Positions 53,686 to 63,564 are shown, numbered from the stretch's first letter. The stretch is 64,000 nt of DNA from Exiguobacterium sp. s48 (GCF_018617395.1 NZ_JACSKC010000001.1:1054001-1118000), one strand, 5' to 3'. Program-made: numbers and translations. The notes: generated by a model from the letters alone, not told the origin.

Positions 53686-54564
53686 TCAAATCAACTGTCG
53701 ACGTTTACGGGCGACGACCCAACTGTTCCAACTAAAGAAGAAAATAGCGAGCCAAATGCAGGTGAAGGCAAAGACATGATATGACGTGAACGGTTCATGG
53801 TACATGACGACCCCGATGATCAAGCTAAGTGTCGGTGCAATGAATTGAAGAAACCCGACAAGCGTAAACGGGATGTGCTGAGCTCCGTAACCAAACAACA
53901 ATAGTGGAAGTGCCGTCACCACGCCTGTTCCCAGAAGCGCCACCCAAATCACCGGCGAGAGGTCCAAGGCAATTTTGTCTGTGACAATTTGATTCCCGAG
54001 GAAGATCAGTGCAACGGGTACGACCGCTAATGTCTCAATTCCAAGACTGACCGTCGAAGCAAGAGGACGGCGCTTCTTCACCATGCCATAAAATCCAAAG
54101 GTACTCGCCAAGACGAATGAAATCCATGGGAACGTACCATACCCTAACGTCAAGACGAGGACGCCTACTGATGCAATTCCAACTGCCATCCATTGGACTC
54201 GGTTTAATGATTCCCGAAAGACAAGCACCCCTAACACCATACTGACAAGGGGATTGATGTAGTACCCGAGAGACGCCTCAATAATATAGCCGTGATTAAC
54301 AGCCCATATGTAGACAAACCAGTTTGTACTGACAATGAACCCGTTTAACATGAACGCGTTTCTCGTAGCACGGTGTCGAATGGCGTAACCGAATTCTTTC
54401 CACTGATTTGTCCATCTTAGGACGAGCAAAATAAATAAAAAGGACCAAACGATTCGATGCGCCAAGATTTGACCACTCGGCACCTCTTGTAAAAATTTCC
54501 AATAAATCGGAAGGACGCCCCACATGACGTACGCCCCGATTGTCGTCCATACTCCCTTATTCAC
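53686..54564 (-). CDS. rarD: EamA/RarD-family transporter
   Basis: A 292-residue membrane protein of the drug/metabolite transporter superfamily, RarD branch, with ten predicted helices in two EamA repeats. Markers: GAYVMWGVLPIYWKFL at the start, ILAHRIVWS, and GYYINPLVSMVLG. Substrate unknown. The GTG at 54564 is chosen to give the usual NKGVWTTIGAY start; the ribosome binding site is poor, and longer frames run into the mccB terminator. Confidence 0.88.
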   Translation of the reverse strand: MNKGVWTTIGAYVMWGVLPIYWKFLQEVPSGQILAHRIVWSFLFILLVLRWTNQWKEFGYAIRHRATRNAFMLNGFIVSTNWFVYIWAVNHGYIIEASLGYYINPLVSMVLGVLVFRESLNRVQWMAVGIASVGVLVLTLGYGTFPWISFVLASTFGFYGMVKKRRPLASTVSLGIETLAVVPVALIFLGNQIVTDKIALDLSPVIWVALLGTGVVTALPLLLFGYGAQHIPFTLVGFLQFIAPTLSLIIGVVMYHEPFTSYHVFAFTCIWLAIFFFSWNSWVVARKRRQLI

Positions 54565-54640
54565 ACGTTCACCCGCTCTCTTACAAGTTAAAGACAGTTT
54601 AGTCGATGAAAGACTCCCGATACAAGACTTTTGTCTCATG

Positions 54641-54664
54641 AAAAAAGGGCGCGAAATCGCGCCC
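54641..54664 (-). terminator. Terminator of the yrrT-luxS-mccA-mccB operon
   Basis: Perfect GGGCGCGA palindrome with a 2-nt loop, then six T on the minus strand. Confidence 0.93.
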
Positions 54665-54671
54665 TGACCGT

Positions 54672-55829
54672 TTATTGTTTCACTTGTTCAATTGCTGTTA
54701 ATGCTTGTGCCAAGTCTTCGATCAAGTCATCAATGTCCTCAAGTCCGACAGAAATACGGACGAGCCCATCGGTGATGCCAAGTTCTGCTCTGCGTTCAGC
54801 CGGAATCGATGCGTGTGTCATGCGTGCCGGGACACTGATCAAACTCTCGACCGCACCCAAACTTTCTGCGAGCGTGAAGTATTTCGTCTTCGCGACCATC
54901 ATTTCTGCCGCTTCCGCTGAACCGACATCGAATGCGATCATCCCACCGAATCCACGTGCCTGCGATAAATGAATCCGCTTCGCTTCCACACTGGATACAC
55001 TTGGATGGAGCACGCGTGATACAGACTCGTTCGACTGAAGGAATTCAACCAATGCTCGTGCATTCGATTCAATCTCTTCCATCCGAACAGCCAACGTCTT
55101 GATTCCCCGTACAACGAGGAAGCTATCTTGTGGTCCAAGGACTGCGCCAACAGAGTTTTGAAGGAACGCCAACGCCTCGCCCTGCTCTTCCGTACGTGCG
55201 ACAACAAGTCCCGCTACGACGTCACTATGTCCACCTAAGTACTTCGTGGCACTGTGAAGGACGTAGTCTGCACCAAGATCAATCGGATTTTGGAAGTAAG
55301 GCGTCATAAACGTATTGTCCACGACGAGTAACACATCTGCTTCATCGGCAATCTGACGCATCGCCCGAATGTCCGTCACGTTCAAGAGAGGATTTGTCGG
55401 GGTCTCGACATAAATCATCTTCGTGTTCGCTTGAAGCGCATCCCGAACCGCTGCTTCATCGGATGTATCGACAAAAGTTGCTTCCAAGCCTCGTGACTGA
55501 AATACTCGATTGAATACACGGTATGTTCCTCCATATACATCAGACCCGACGATGACGTGGTCTCCAGATTTCAATAACATAAGCACCGTCGAGATGGCTG
55601 CCATCCCAGATCCGAATGCAAAACCTTGTACGCCGCCTTCGATATCGGCAATCAATGTTTCCAAAGCCGTTCGTGTCGGGTTTGCCGAGCGTGAATATTC
55701 ATATCCTTCGCGCAAGTTGCCAATCCCGTCTTGCTTATACGTGCTCGTTTGATAAATCGGTGGCGTGACGGCCCCTGTCAACGGGTCCGTCGTTTTACCG
55801 CCGTGAATGAGTGCTGTCTTTGTACGCAT
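54672..55829 (-). CDS. mccB: Cystathionine gamma-lyase MccB type
   Basis: A PLP enzyme of the Cys/Met metabolism family, 385 residues. The PLP lysine is in LHSATKYLGGHSDV, with VDNTFMTPYFQNP and SVGLEDIDDLIEDL. With MccA it converts cystathionine to cysteine in reverse transsulfuration. Cystathionine gamma-synthase or homocysteine gamma-lyase are alternatives by sequence alone; operon context favours MccB. The ATG at 55829 follows AAGGAGG and overlaps the end of mccA. Confidence 0.9.
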   Translation of the reverse strand: MRTKTALIHGGKTTDPLTGAVTPPIYQTSTYKQDGIGNLREGYEYSRSANPTRTALETLIADIEGGVQGFAFGSGMAAISTVLMLLKSGDHVIVGSDVYGGTYRVFNRVFQSRGLEATFVDTSDEAAVRDALQANTKMIYVETPTNPLLNVTDIRAMRQIADEADVLLVVDNTFMTPYFQNPIDLGADYVLHSATKYLGGHSDVVAGLVVARTEEQGEALAFLQNSVGAVLGPQDSFLVVRGIKTLAVRMEEIESNARALVEFLQSNESVSRVLHPSVSSVEAKRIHLSQARGFGGMIAFDVGSAEAAEMMVAKTKYFTLAESLGAVESLISVPARMTHASIPAERRAELGITDGLVRISVGLEDIDDLIEDLAQALTAIEQVKQ

Positions 55830-56733
55830 GTTCTGCCTCCTTGACAATTCCTTGACTTAAATATCGTTCTGCACTATCAGGCAAGATGGTGACAATCGTG
55901 CCTTCCGTCAATTGATTCGCTTCTTTTACACATGCTGCAATGGCAGCGCCTGAAGAACTACCGATGAGCAAACCTTCCTGTTTCGCTAAATGTGCCACGT
56001 AGTAGAAGGCTTCCTCATCTGTAATGGTATGAATCGCATCGACGTAAGCCCTCTCCAAAAAGGGTGGCCATTTTTCAACGCCGATTCCTTCTGTTTTATG
56101 TGGTCCTGGTTCACCGCCATTCAAAATGGAACCGACCGGCTCCACGACGACAGTTTTCGTTCCAAGTGGCTTTAATGATTTGGCGACACCGGTGAATGTT
56201 CCACCTGACCCCGCTCCCGCTACAAATACGTCAATTTGTGGCACATCTTTCAATAACTCATGGGAAAGAATGTCGACGTAAGCATCCGGGTTGTCGGGAT
56301 TCGAGAACTGTTCTGGGACATAGGCGTCATGTTCTTTAGCCAACTCAATGGCATGTGCAATCGCACCCTTCATGCCGAGTTCGGTCGGCGTGTTGACGAC
56401 GGTCGCTCCAAGCAGTCGCATCAACGCCTGCTTCTCTTGACTGAACTTTTCCGGGGTCACAGTGATGAGACGGATATCATATCGCTGACAAGCGAGTGCA
56501 AGCCCAATTCCTGTGTTCCCAGCTGTCGGCTCAATGACCGTACCACCTGAAGCGATATCGCCACGCTCGATTGCCCGTTCAATCAAATTCATCCCGAGTC
56601 GATCTTTAACACTTCCACCCGGATTCATCATCTCGAGCTTCCCGTACACTTTGACATTCGCTGGTACAGGAAGCGATCGAAGTTCAATGAGCGGTGTGTC
56701 CCCGATGAGTTCATAGACGTCACGGACAATCAT
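55795..56733 (-). CDS. mccA: O-acetylserine-dependent cystathionine beta-synthase MccA type
   Basis: A PLP fold-type II enzyme of 312 residues. The PLP lysine is in MMNPGGSVKDRLG; the phosphate loop is AGAGSGGTFTG and GNTGIG contacts the cofactor. It resembles cysteine synthases, but the neighbouring mccB and luxS point to homocysteine plus O-acetylserine giving cystathionine. The ATG follows the luxS stop immediately, and AAGGA lies inside the end of luxS. Confidence 0.9.
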   Translation of the reverse strand: MIVRDVYELIGDTPLIELRSLPVPANVKVYGKLEMMNPGGSVKDRLGMNLIERAIERGDIASGGTVIEPTAGNTGIGLALACQRYDIRLITVTPEKFSQEKQALMRLLGATVVNTPTELGMKGAIAHAIELAKEHDAYVPEQFSNPDNPDAYVDILSHELLKDVPQIDVFVAGAGSGGTFTGVAKSLKPLGTKTVVVEPVGSILNGGEPGPHKTEGIGVEKWPPFLERAYVDAIHTITDEEAFYYVAHLAKQEGLLIGSSSGAAIAACVKEANQLTEGTIVTILPDSAERYLSQGIVKEAEHAYKDSTHSRR

Positions 56734-56734
56734 C

Positions 56735-57202
56735 TTACGCTTCGTCCTTGAAGACGATATGCCACTCGTCACGTTTTGCGAGCATGTCAGCAGCTAATTT
56801 CTTAGCTCCTTCAAAATCATGATGGTTCGCATTCCCACATTGAACAGGGTTTTGCGCCGGTAGTTCTTCAGCGTTCATCGCATCACGCAGCGTCGCTTCC
56901 ACGAGGTCAAGCATTCGTTCGTAGTTCCCATCATTGAGCATCGTCCAATAGAAGCCTGTCTGGCAGCCCATCGGCGAGATGTCGACGATGTCTTCAGAAT
57001 GATTACGACTGTTCTCGGCAATCAAATGTTCAAGTGAATGAACCGCGCGCATCGGCATAAGTCCTTCGTTCGGTTGAATGAAACGAATATCGTATTTATA
57101 AATCGTGTCAGCCGTCCCTTCTTTCACACCAGCGAGACGAACAAATGGCGCCTGTACTTTCGTATGATCCAAGTTAAAGCTTTCAACATTATATGTTTTC
57201 AT
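56735..57202 (-). CDS. luxS: S-ribosylhomocysteine lyase LuxS
   Basis: Splits S-ribosylhomocysteine to homocysteine and DPD, the precursor of autoinducer-2. The 155-residue protein has metal ligands His55 and His59 (HSLEH) and Cys122 ([10 protein letters not shown]), plus the catalytic Cys80 in [15 protein letters not shown] precedes the ATG. Sitting inside the yrrT-mcc operon it feeds homocysteine straight to MccA. No mtn (the SAH nucleosidase gene before mccA in Bacillus) is here. Confidence 0.96.
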   Translation of the reverse strand: MKTYNVESFNLDHTKVQAPFVRLAGVKEGTADTIYKYDIRFIQPNEGLMPMRAVHSLEHLIAENSRNHSEDIVDISPMGCQTGFYWTMLNDGNYERMLDLVEATLRDAMNAEELPAQNPVQCGNANHHDFEGAKKLAADMLAKRDEWHIVFKDEA

Positions 57203-57218
57203 GAGTAATTCCTCCTCG

Positions 57219-57842
57219 TTATTTAGTGGCTATTACGAGCCAGACAAACTTGTTTTTCTGCGTCATCGTCACGTTGTATCCGTTCGCTTCTAACATGGAA
57301 CGAATCGTTGACGTATATGGATAGTATTCACGATTTAAGTCTTCGACGAGGTCCGAGTACCCCTTCGTCGTCGCCCAATCAATGATGTCCTGACGAGCTG
57401 CTGGTGACTCAAACATCGTATCAAGCAACACGAACTTCGGATGTTCCCAGTCTTCGACATATTGACCGATCGCTGTGGCCTTTTCAGAATCTGTCAAGTG
57501 GTGAAACGCATATGACGATACGATCGTATCCACATTTGATAAATCCGGATAACGGAGGAAATCGCCTTCGAGCACATCAATCCCCAATTTTTCAACAGCA
57601 ATCTGTCGCATTTCCGGCGACGGTTCAATCGCAATCAATGGATGCCCCTTTATAATTCGACTACTCAAGTTTCCTGTTCCGACACCAAACTCAAGTACCG
57701 TCCCTTCGACATGTAGGGCAACCTCATCGAGCATTTGCTCATATCCGATGAACACTTCGTGATATTGCTCATCATGCCCCTCGACCGTCGTATCATAATC
57801 CTTTGCCCAATCCTTAAAGATATCCATGAATGGTAAGTTCAT
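57219..57842 (-). CDS. yrrT: YrrT-type SAM-dependent methyltransferase
   Basis: A 207-residue class I methyltransferase. Motif I is [12 protein letters not shown] near residue 49; ISP-like [12 protein letters not shown] follows, and [11 protein letters not shown] is the post-I region. Substrate unknown; in Bacillus yrrT leads the operon that recycles methionine sulfur to cysteine. First gene of this operon, 16 bp before luxS. Confidence 0.9.
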   Translation of the reverse strand: MNLPFMDIFKDWAKDYDTTVEGHDEQYHEVFIGYEQMLDEVALHVEGTVLEFGVGTGNLSSRIIKGHPLIAIEPSPEMRQIAVEKLGIDVLEGDFLRYPDLSNVDTIVSSYAFHHLTDSEKATAIGQYVEDWEHPKFVLLDTMFESPAARQDIIDWATTKGYSDLVEDLNREYYPYTSTIRSMLEANGYNVTMTQKNKFVWLVIATK

Positions 57843-58150
57843 ATCGCTACCCCAATCTTAATTCTTACTAATTTGATATGTTTTATTGGTATTTAACTTT
57901 AACGTTACATTAACAGGTTTTTTTATTCATTTCAAGTCATTCGCTAGATTCTCGCATCACATCTAGTTGGATATAGGTCTTATGTGTTAGGTCTTTAGTA
58001 ATTGTCAGAACATTAAAATTTGTTCAAAAACACTTACCTAATTTACAAATAAACCCACTCTTTTTCATCTGATTAGCGATATGATAGTTCTCAATGTGAG
58101 TTTATGCTGTAATTTTTACAGTTAATAACAAATTTTAGGGGGTCTATACG
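57843..58150. other. 308-bp divergent intergenic region with a 15-bp palindrome
   Basis: AT-rich DNA between yrrT (minus) and the subtilase (plus). I see no gene. Two features stand out. A TATGAT hexamer at 58080-58085 could be the -10 for the protease. A perfect palindrome CTGTAA-TTT-TTACAG lies at 58107-58121, about 15-30 bp past the expected start site, a possible operator or leader hairpin. On the minus side a TTGAAA, 17 bp, TAATGT pair might serve yrrT but is weak. Confidence 0.5.
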
Positions 58151-61100
58151 TTGTCACGAAAAAAATTCTATTTAAACGCTTCACTCGCCACATGTATCGC
58201 CTTGTCGCCTGCACTGATTCAAGCTGGAACAACGTCTGTTTCAGCAGAAGCTTCTGTTAAACCGAAACTGGTTCTAGAGAAGAAACAGAAAAAAGTTCGC
58301 GTTGTTGTCGAGCTCGTCGGTGATCCTGCCATTGCTGAAGCCGCTCAAAAAGGAAAGAAATTTAACGAATTGACAAAATCGGAACAAAATAAGGCACAAC
58401 AATCTGTTCAATCAGAGCAAAAACGTGCTAAATCAGCCTTAAAGAAACAAGGCGTGACCGCTACACCGATTGAAGAATTCACGACCGTCTTTAACGGTTT
58501 CTCAACTTTCTTATCAACGAGTGAAATCGCGAAGGTCGAAGCACTTCCTGAAGTGGCGACTGTTCACATCGTCAACGAGTACGAGCGCCCTGAAGTCAAA
58601 CCGGACATGATCACGAGTAATGGCATGGTTCAAGCCGAACAAACGTGGGGAGATTACGGGTTCGCTGGAGAAGGTACTGTCGTCGCCGTCATCGATTCAG
58701 GGATTGATGCCAACCACCGTGATTACCGTATTACAGATGCAAAAACAGCAGAATTGACAAAATCAGAAGTCAACCAGGCCATTACAGCATTCGGTCTCCC
58801 GGGTGAATATGTGAACGAAAAAGTTCCATACGCATATAACTACTACGATGAGAACGATGACATCAAAGACGATTCACCTGGCGCTTCAATGCATGGACAA
58901 CACGTTTCTGGAACGGTTGCCGCCAACGGTGACTTGGAAAACGGTGGAATCAAAGGGGTCGCACCGGAAGCACAAATTTTAGGATTAAAAGTATTCAGTA
59001 ACGATCCGAACTATGCCTCTACATATGGAGATATCTACATCAAAGCAATCGATGATGCCATCAAACTCGGTGCCGACGTCATCAACATGAGTCTCGGCTC
59101 AACAGCCGGGTTCGTCGATGCCGATTCGCCAGAACAACAAGCTGTTCAACGTGCCGTCGACAATGGAATCTTTATGTCGATTTCTGCCGGGAACTCCGCA
59201 TACTTTGGTCACGGATTCGACTTACCGACTGCTTCAAACCCAGATACAGGTGTCGTCGGGGCACCGAGTGTCAGCCAAGCATCGACATCGGTCGCGTCCC
59301 TAGAGAATGATCAAATTCAATTGGACGCATTCCGTGTCGGGGATGAAAAGATTGGATGGAAGAAACAAGACGGTCCTGCCTTCAAGGAAGGAACGTATGA
59401 CCTCGTGTATGTCGGAGACGGGCAACCGGAGAATTATGAAGGAAAAGACGTGAAAGGAAAACTCGTCCTCGCTGTTCGCGACGGCGGATATTTCTACTCG
59501 AAGATTCAAAAAACAGCTGAAGCACAAGGTGCAGCAGGTGTCATCGTACGTGGTGCGGTCGGACACGGTGATTATGTCTCGATGGCTCTCGATCAACCTC
59601 AAATCCCGATGGCTTCACTCAGCATTCAGGATGGAAATGAACTGAAAGACAAATTAGCTGAAGGTCCTCTTCAATTGACGTTTGCCGGTGACCGAATCAG
59701 CGTCAACAACCGGTCTGCCGGGGCGATGTCTGATTTCACATCATGGGGTGTCACACCGAACCTTGATTTCAAACCGGAGCTTTCGGCACCAGGCGGACAA
59801 ATTTTCTCAACGTTTAACGATAACCAATACGGGTTGATGAGCGGAACGTCAATGGCAGCACCACACGTTGCCGGAGGGGCGGCCCTTGTCTTAGAACGTG
59901 TGGATCGTGACTTCAAATTAAGTGGAAAGGCACGCGTTACGATGGCGAAGAACTTGATGCTCAACACATCGAAGCCTGTCACGGATATCGGACCGTATAA
60001 CCAAGAGTTACAACAGTCACTCCCTTACTCACCACGTCGTGCCGGAGCTGGACTCATGCAACTGCATGCAGCCGTGACTTCACCGGCAGTGGCATATGAG
60101 AAGAAAACGAAAGAAGCAAAAGTTGCGTTAAAAGAATTGACGAAGAGTAAGGCATCGTTCACAGTCGTCGTCGAGAACCTCTCGAATGAATCGTTGACTT
60201 ATGATGTGGCCGCATCGTTGCAAACGGACCTCGCTGTCAAAAACAAAGATGGAATCGTTCAAAACGCGATGGAAGCTCAAGCGCTCGAGCAAGCCATCGT
60301 AAAAATCAACGGATCGAATTCAAGTAAAGTCACATTGAAAGCCAAACAGAAAAAAGAAATCACTGTCTCAATCGATGTTTCGAAAGCAAAAGTCTTGAAT
60401 CCAGAGACGTTAGAAGGCACAGTATCTGCCAAATCGGTCTTTGAGAACGGCTATTTCGTCGACGGGTTCCTTCGTTTGACTGACCCGAACGGCACAGACG
60501 GTCACCCATCTCTCGTCGTTCCATTCGTCGGATTCGAAGGAGACTGGGGCAAGGCACCGATCTTTGACGAAACCATTTATGGAGAAGGTGCATTCTACGG
60601 CGTGTCTGGATTGGTCGATGCAGAGGGTAACTACTTAGGTGAAAAGCTAGATGAGTCTGTAGCTCGTGAGGCGGTTGCCATCTCACCAGATGGAGACGGG
60701 TCAAAAGACACGGCGACTCCGGTCTTCTCGCTATTACGTAATGCAAAAGACATCAAATATCGGATTGTCGACTCGAAAGGAAACGTCCTTCGCACCCTCA
60801 AAATGGAAGACGAACTGAGAAAGAATTACTTCGATGGTGGAAGTGGCGATTATTACTATTACGCAGCGGATAATGCTTGGGATGGGAAGCTGAACGGGGT
60901 GAACGCACCTAAGGGGACGTACTACTACGAAATCGAAGCAAGCATCGATTACATGAAGAAACAAGCTCAATCGCTACGCATCCCTGTCAAAGTAGATTAT
61001 ACGGACCCACGCTTTACGCTTCGTTGGAATGATAACGTAGCAAGCGTTAAAGCATCGGATGACTTTGCTGGAATCAACGGCATCGAATTCCTCATCAACG

Positions 61101-61807
61101 GCGAAGTTGTGAAGAAAGAAGCATCCGATACAGCGAACTACACACTCGATACACAGCTCGAACCAACGGACCAGCTCTCAGTTCGCGTATCCGATAATGC
61201 CGGGAACGTGATCACTCGAAACGTCTCTACTGAAAACGATGCGACGAAACCAGGGATTTTTGTCGATGCACCTTTAGCATTGTCTCCATACGGTTCATCC
61301 CTCGTGCCGATCATCGGACAAATTAAAGATTCGTCTGAGATTGCGTCATTCATGGTTGATGGAGTCGAGGTACCACTTAAATATGACTCGACCGCTGACC
61401 AATACACGTTTAATACGACACGGAAATATAAAGACGGCTTCCATAAAGTTCGTTTTATGGCAGAAGACACGGCTGGAAACGTGACGAACTTCGTCCGTCC
61501 GATTTTCGTCGACTCCACGAAAGCCACGTTATCGGTTACGAACGTACCGAAAAACGTATCGTCTAAACAGAAGTCAGTCAACGTGAAAGTTAAGGTGACG
61601 GATAACTTTGATGAGATCAAGCTTCGTGTGAACGGGGACTTGAAATGGAGTCATACGTTGAAGGAACCGTATGCGATGCGTGCTTTCTCACGCACAGGAA
61701 CCATCACACTTCCTGTTACAGCGAAAGGGAAAAACACATTCACATTTGAAGTGACTGACCTCGCTGGAAACGTGACAAAGAAAGTGATTACAATCAACAA
61801 AAAATAA
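58151..61807 (+). CDS. Large secreted subtilisin-like serine protease (S8)
   Basis: A 1,218-residue extracellular protease. Signal peptide about 1-32; I9 propeptide about 45-145; S8 domain with Asp182 (VIDSGID), His248 (MHGQHVSG) and Ser567 (SGTSMAAPHVAGG). A PA domain (about 400-485, AQGAAGVIVRG) is inserted between His and Ser, as in Vpr and cell-envelope proteinases. After about 650 come Fn3-like C5a-peptidase domains, then repeated Ig-like modules with DNAGNV/DTAGNV/DLAGNV signatures. No LPxTG or other wall-anchor is seen at the C-terminus, so it should be released or held non-covalently. Start TTG, eight bases after AGGGGG. Confidence 0.95.
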   Translation: MSRKKFYLNASLATCIALSPALIQAGTTSVSAEASVKPKLVLEKKQKKVRVVVELVGDPAIAEAAQKGKKFNELTKSEQNKAQQSVQSEQKRAKSALKKQGVTATPIEEFTTVFNGFSTFLSTSEIAKVEALPEVATVHIVNEYERPEVKPDMITSNGMVQAEQTWGDYGFAGEGTVVAVIDSGIDANHRDYRITDAKTAELTKSEVNQAITAFGLPGEYVNEKVPYAYNYYDENDDIKDDSPGASMHGQHVSGTVAANGDLENGGIKGVAPEAQILGLKVFSNDPNYASTYGDIYIKAIDDAIKLGADVINMSLGSTAGFVDADSPEQQAVQRAVDNGIFMSISAGNSAYFGHGFDLPTASNPDTGVVGAPSVSQASTSVASLENDQIQLDAFRVGDEKIGWKKQDGPAFKEGTYDLVYVGDGQPENYEGKDVKGKLVLAVRDGGYFYSKIQKTAEAQGAAGVIVRGAVGHGDYVSMALDQPQIPMASLSIQDGNELKDKLAEGPLQLTFAGDRISVNNRSAGAMSDFTSWGVTPNLDFKPELSAPGGQIFSTFNDNQYGLMSGTSMAAPHVAGGAALVLERVDRDFKLSGKARVTMAKNLMLNTSKPVTDIGPYNQELQQSLPYSPRRAGAGLMQLHAAVTSPAVAYEKKTKEAKVALKELTKSKASFTVVVENLSNESLTYDVAASLQTDLAVKNKDGIVQNAMEAQALEQAIVKINGSNSSKVTLKAKQKKEITVSIDVSKAKVLNPETLEGTVSAKSVFENGYFVDGFLRLTDPNGTDGHPSLVVPFVGFEGDWGKAPIFDETIYGEGAFYGVSGLVDAEGNYLGEKLDESVAREAVAISPDGDGSKDTATPVFSLLRNAKDIKYRIVDSKGNVLRTLKMEDELRKNYFDGGSGDYYYYAADNAWDGKLNGVNAPKGTYYYEIEASIDYMKKQAQSLRIPVKVDYTDPRFTLRWNDNVASVKASDDFAGINGIEFLINGEVVKKEASDTANYTLDTQLEPTDQLSVRVSDNAGNVITRNVSTENDATKPGIFVDAPLALSPYGSSLVPIIGQIKDSSEIASFMVDGVEVPLKYDSTADQYTFNTTRKYKDGFHKVRFMAEDTAGNVTNFVRPIFVDSTKATLSVTNVPKNVSSKQKSVNVKVKVTDNFDEIKLRVNGDLKWSHTLKEPYAMRAFSRTGTITLPVTAKGKNTFTFEVTDLAGNVTKKVITINKK

Positions 61808-61859
61808 ACGACACAAAACAACGGATGACCTCATTGAGGTCATCCGTTTTCGTGTCGTT
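61808..61859. terminator. Very long bidirectional terminator hairpin
   Basis: Arms of about 24 bp (ACGACAC, then ACGGATGACCTCA, with near-perfect complement) between convergent genes. The rsmE stop codon and last codons lie in the right arm. Confidence 0.88.
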
Positions 61860-62604
61860 CATTCAGTTCAAGTGCGAACGAGATCGCAGACAATGCATAG
61901 AGTGGAGCCGTTTCAGATCGAAGGATACGTGGTCCGAACGCGCAAGCGACCGCTCCCGCCTGAGTCCATTGACTGATTTCTGTTGAATCGAAGCCGCCTT
62001 CTGGGCCCGTGATGACGAGAAGACGCTGTTTCGACTTCAATTGACTCAACAATTGCGCGAATGCAGACTGCTCGCCATCTTTTGCCGACTCTTCATACGC
62101 GATAATGACGGCATCATAGTCATCCATTTTCTGATGGAGCTCTTTCGGAGAGATATACGAGCAAGTCGGTACCACGGCACGATAGGATTGTTCAGCCGCT
62201 TCTTGCATAATCTTTTGAATCCGCTCCACTTTTTTCGGAGCTTTTTTTCCGTCCCACTTGGCAATCGAGCGGGTCGATTCGAACAATAACAGATGGTGGA
62301 CGCCAAGCTCCGTTGCTTTTTGGGCGACGAGCTCGACTTTGTCCCCTTTCGGGAGTGCGTACGCCAAGGTGACCTCGATTGGCAATTCCGTCGTCGACTG
62401 ACGCGATGACATGACTTTTGCTTCCCCACTTTTTTTCTCAAGCGATGTCACTTCACAGGCATATTCAATACCTGTACCGTCCAATAAGACCATTTCATAC
62501 CCGGGACCTTGTCGTAAGACTGTCCCGATGTGATGGACTACATCAGAGGGAAGTGTAACCGTGTCTCCTTTGAACGCTTCTGGTGTCAGGAAGTATCGTT
62601 GCAT
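61840..62604 (-). CDS. rsmE: 16S rRNA (uracil(1498)-N3)-methyltransferase RsmE
   Basis: A 254-residue SPOUT methyltransferase for U1498 of 16S rRNA. N-terminal PUA-like part MQRYFLTPEAF and HHIGTVLR; knot signature LLVITGPEGGFDSTEI and FGPRILRSETAPLYALS. It follows prmA by 3 bp. Confidence 0.95.
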   Translation of the reverse strand: MQRYFLTPEAFKGDTVTLPSDVVHHIGTVLRQGPGYEMVLLDGTGIEYACEVTSLEKKSGEAKVMSSRQSTTELPIEVTLAYALPKGDKVELVAQKATELGVHHLLLFESTRSIAKWDGKKAPKKVERIQKIMQEAAEQSYRAVVPTCSYISPKELHQKMDDYDAVIIAYEESAKDGEQSAFAQLLSQLKSKQRLLVITGPEGGFDSTEISQWTQAGAVACAFGPRILRSETAPLYALSAISFALELNERHENG

Positions 62605-62607
62605 GGC

Positions 62608-63546
62608 TTATCCCTTCTTCGCGATAATCGCAACCCAGTCTTCCATCACACGCGTCTCTTCAATCTCGAAACCAGCTGCGACCAATGCATCCGTCACTTC
62701 AGCCCGCTTCTCTCCGATAATACCGGAAGTAATGAAGCGTCCACCTGATTTCGTGCGAGCATAGGCGTCTTCGATGAAGAGGAGAATGACATCAGCGAGA
62801 ATGTTCGCCACGACCAACTCATATTCTCCTTCGACACCTTTCAGAAGATCGCCCGTGTCGACTTGAACGAGTTCGCCTACTCCGTTCGTTTCCACGTTTT
62901 GACGAGCTGCTTCAACGGCGACCGAATCCAAATCTAGCGCCTTCACGCTTGTCGCGCCAAGTTTTGCTGCCGCAATCGACAAGACCCCAGATCCTGTTCC
63001 GACGTCAATGACGTGATCACCCGCCTGGATATAGTTCTCAATCGCTTGAATGCAAAGCATCGTCGTCGGGTGAGTTCCCGTACCGAACGCCATGCCTGGG
63101 TCAAGCAAAATCACGTTCTCCTCCGGTTGTGGAGTGTACTCTTCCCATAGCGGAACGATGGTCAGCTGTTGTGAGATTTTGACCGGCTTGTAATACTGCT
63201 TCCAAGAATGTGCCCAGTCCTCTTCATCAATTTCCACGACCTCGACTTCCCCTGAACCGATATCAAGCATCTGGCGAAGTCGCTCAATTTCTTTTTTCAG
63301 ATTCGACAGCACATCCTGGAAATCTGCAGAAGCCGGGATATAGGCTTTGACGTGCACTCCAGAGGTTGGATACGTTTCGCGATCTGAAACGTCCCAAATC
63401 TCTCCGAAATGGTCTTCTGCCATCATTCGGTCGAAATCTTCGACGTCCTCGATGACGACACCTTGTGCCCCCACTTCATGTAATAAATTCGATACGGCTT
63501 CTACCGCAAGTTGTGTCGTGTGGACACAAATTTCAGACCATTTCAT
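62608..63546 (-). CDS. prmA: Ribosomal protein L11 methyltransferase PrmA
   Basis: Methylates ribosomal protein L11. The 312-residue protein has an N-terminal substrate-recognition domain and a class I SAM domain with LLDPGMAFGTGTHPTT, VIDVGTGSGVLSIAAAK and NILADVI. Located dnaJ-prmA-rsmE as in Bacillus. Confidence 0.96.
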   Translation of the reverse strand: MKWSEICVHTTQLAVEAVSNLLHEVGAQGVVIEDVEDFDRMMAEDHFGEIWDVSDRETYPTSGVHVKAYIPASADFQDVLSNLKKEIERLRQMLDIGSGEVEVVEIDEEDWAHSWKQYYKPVKISQQLTIVPLWEEYTPQPEENVILLDPGMAFGTGTHPTTMLCIQAIENYIQAGDHVIDVGTGSGVLSIAAAKLGATSVKALDLDSVAVEAARQNVETNGVGELVQVDTGDLLKGVEGEYELVVANILADVILLFIEDAYARTKSGGRFITSGIIGEKRAEVTDALVAAGFEIEETRVMEDWVAIIAKKG

Positions 63547-63564
63547 CGCTCGTACACACTCCTT

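Noticed and set aside
57843-57960. CymR operator upstream of yrrT
   Set aside because: The Bacillus operon is CymR-controlled, but I could not find a convincing match to the CymR motif as I remember it.
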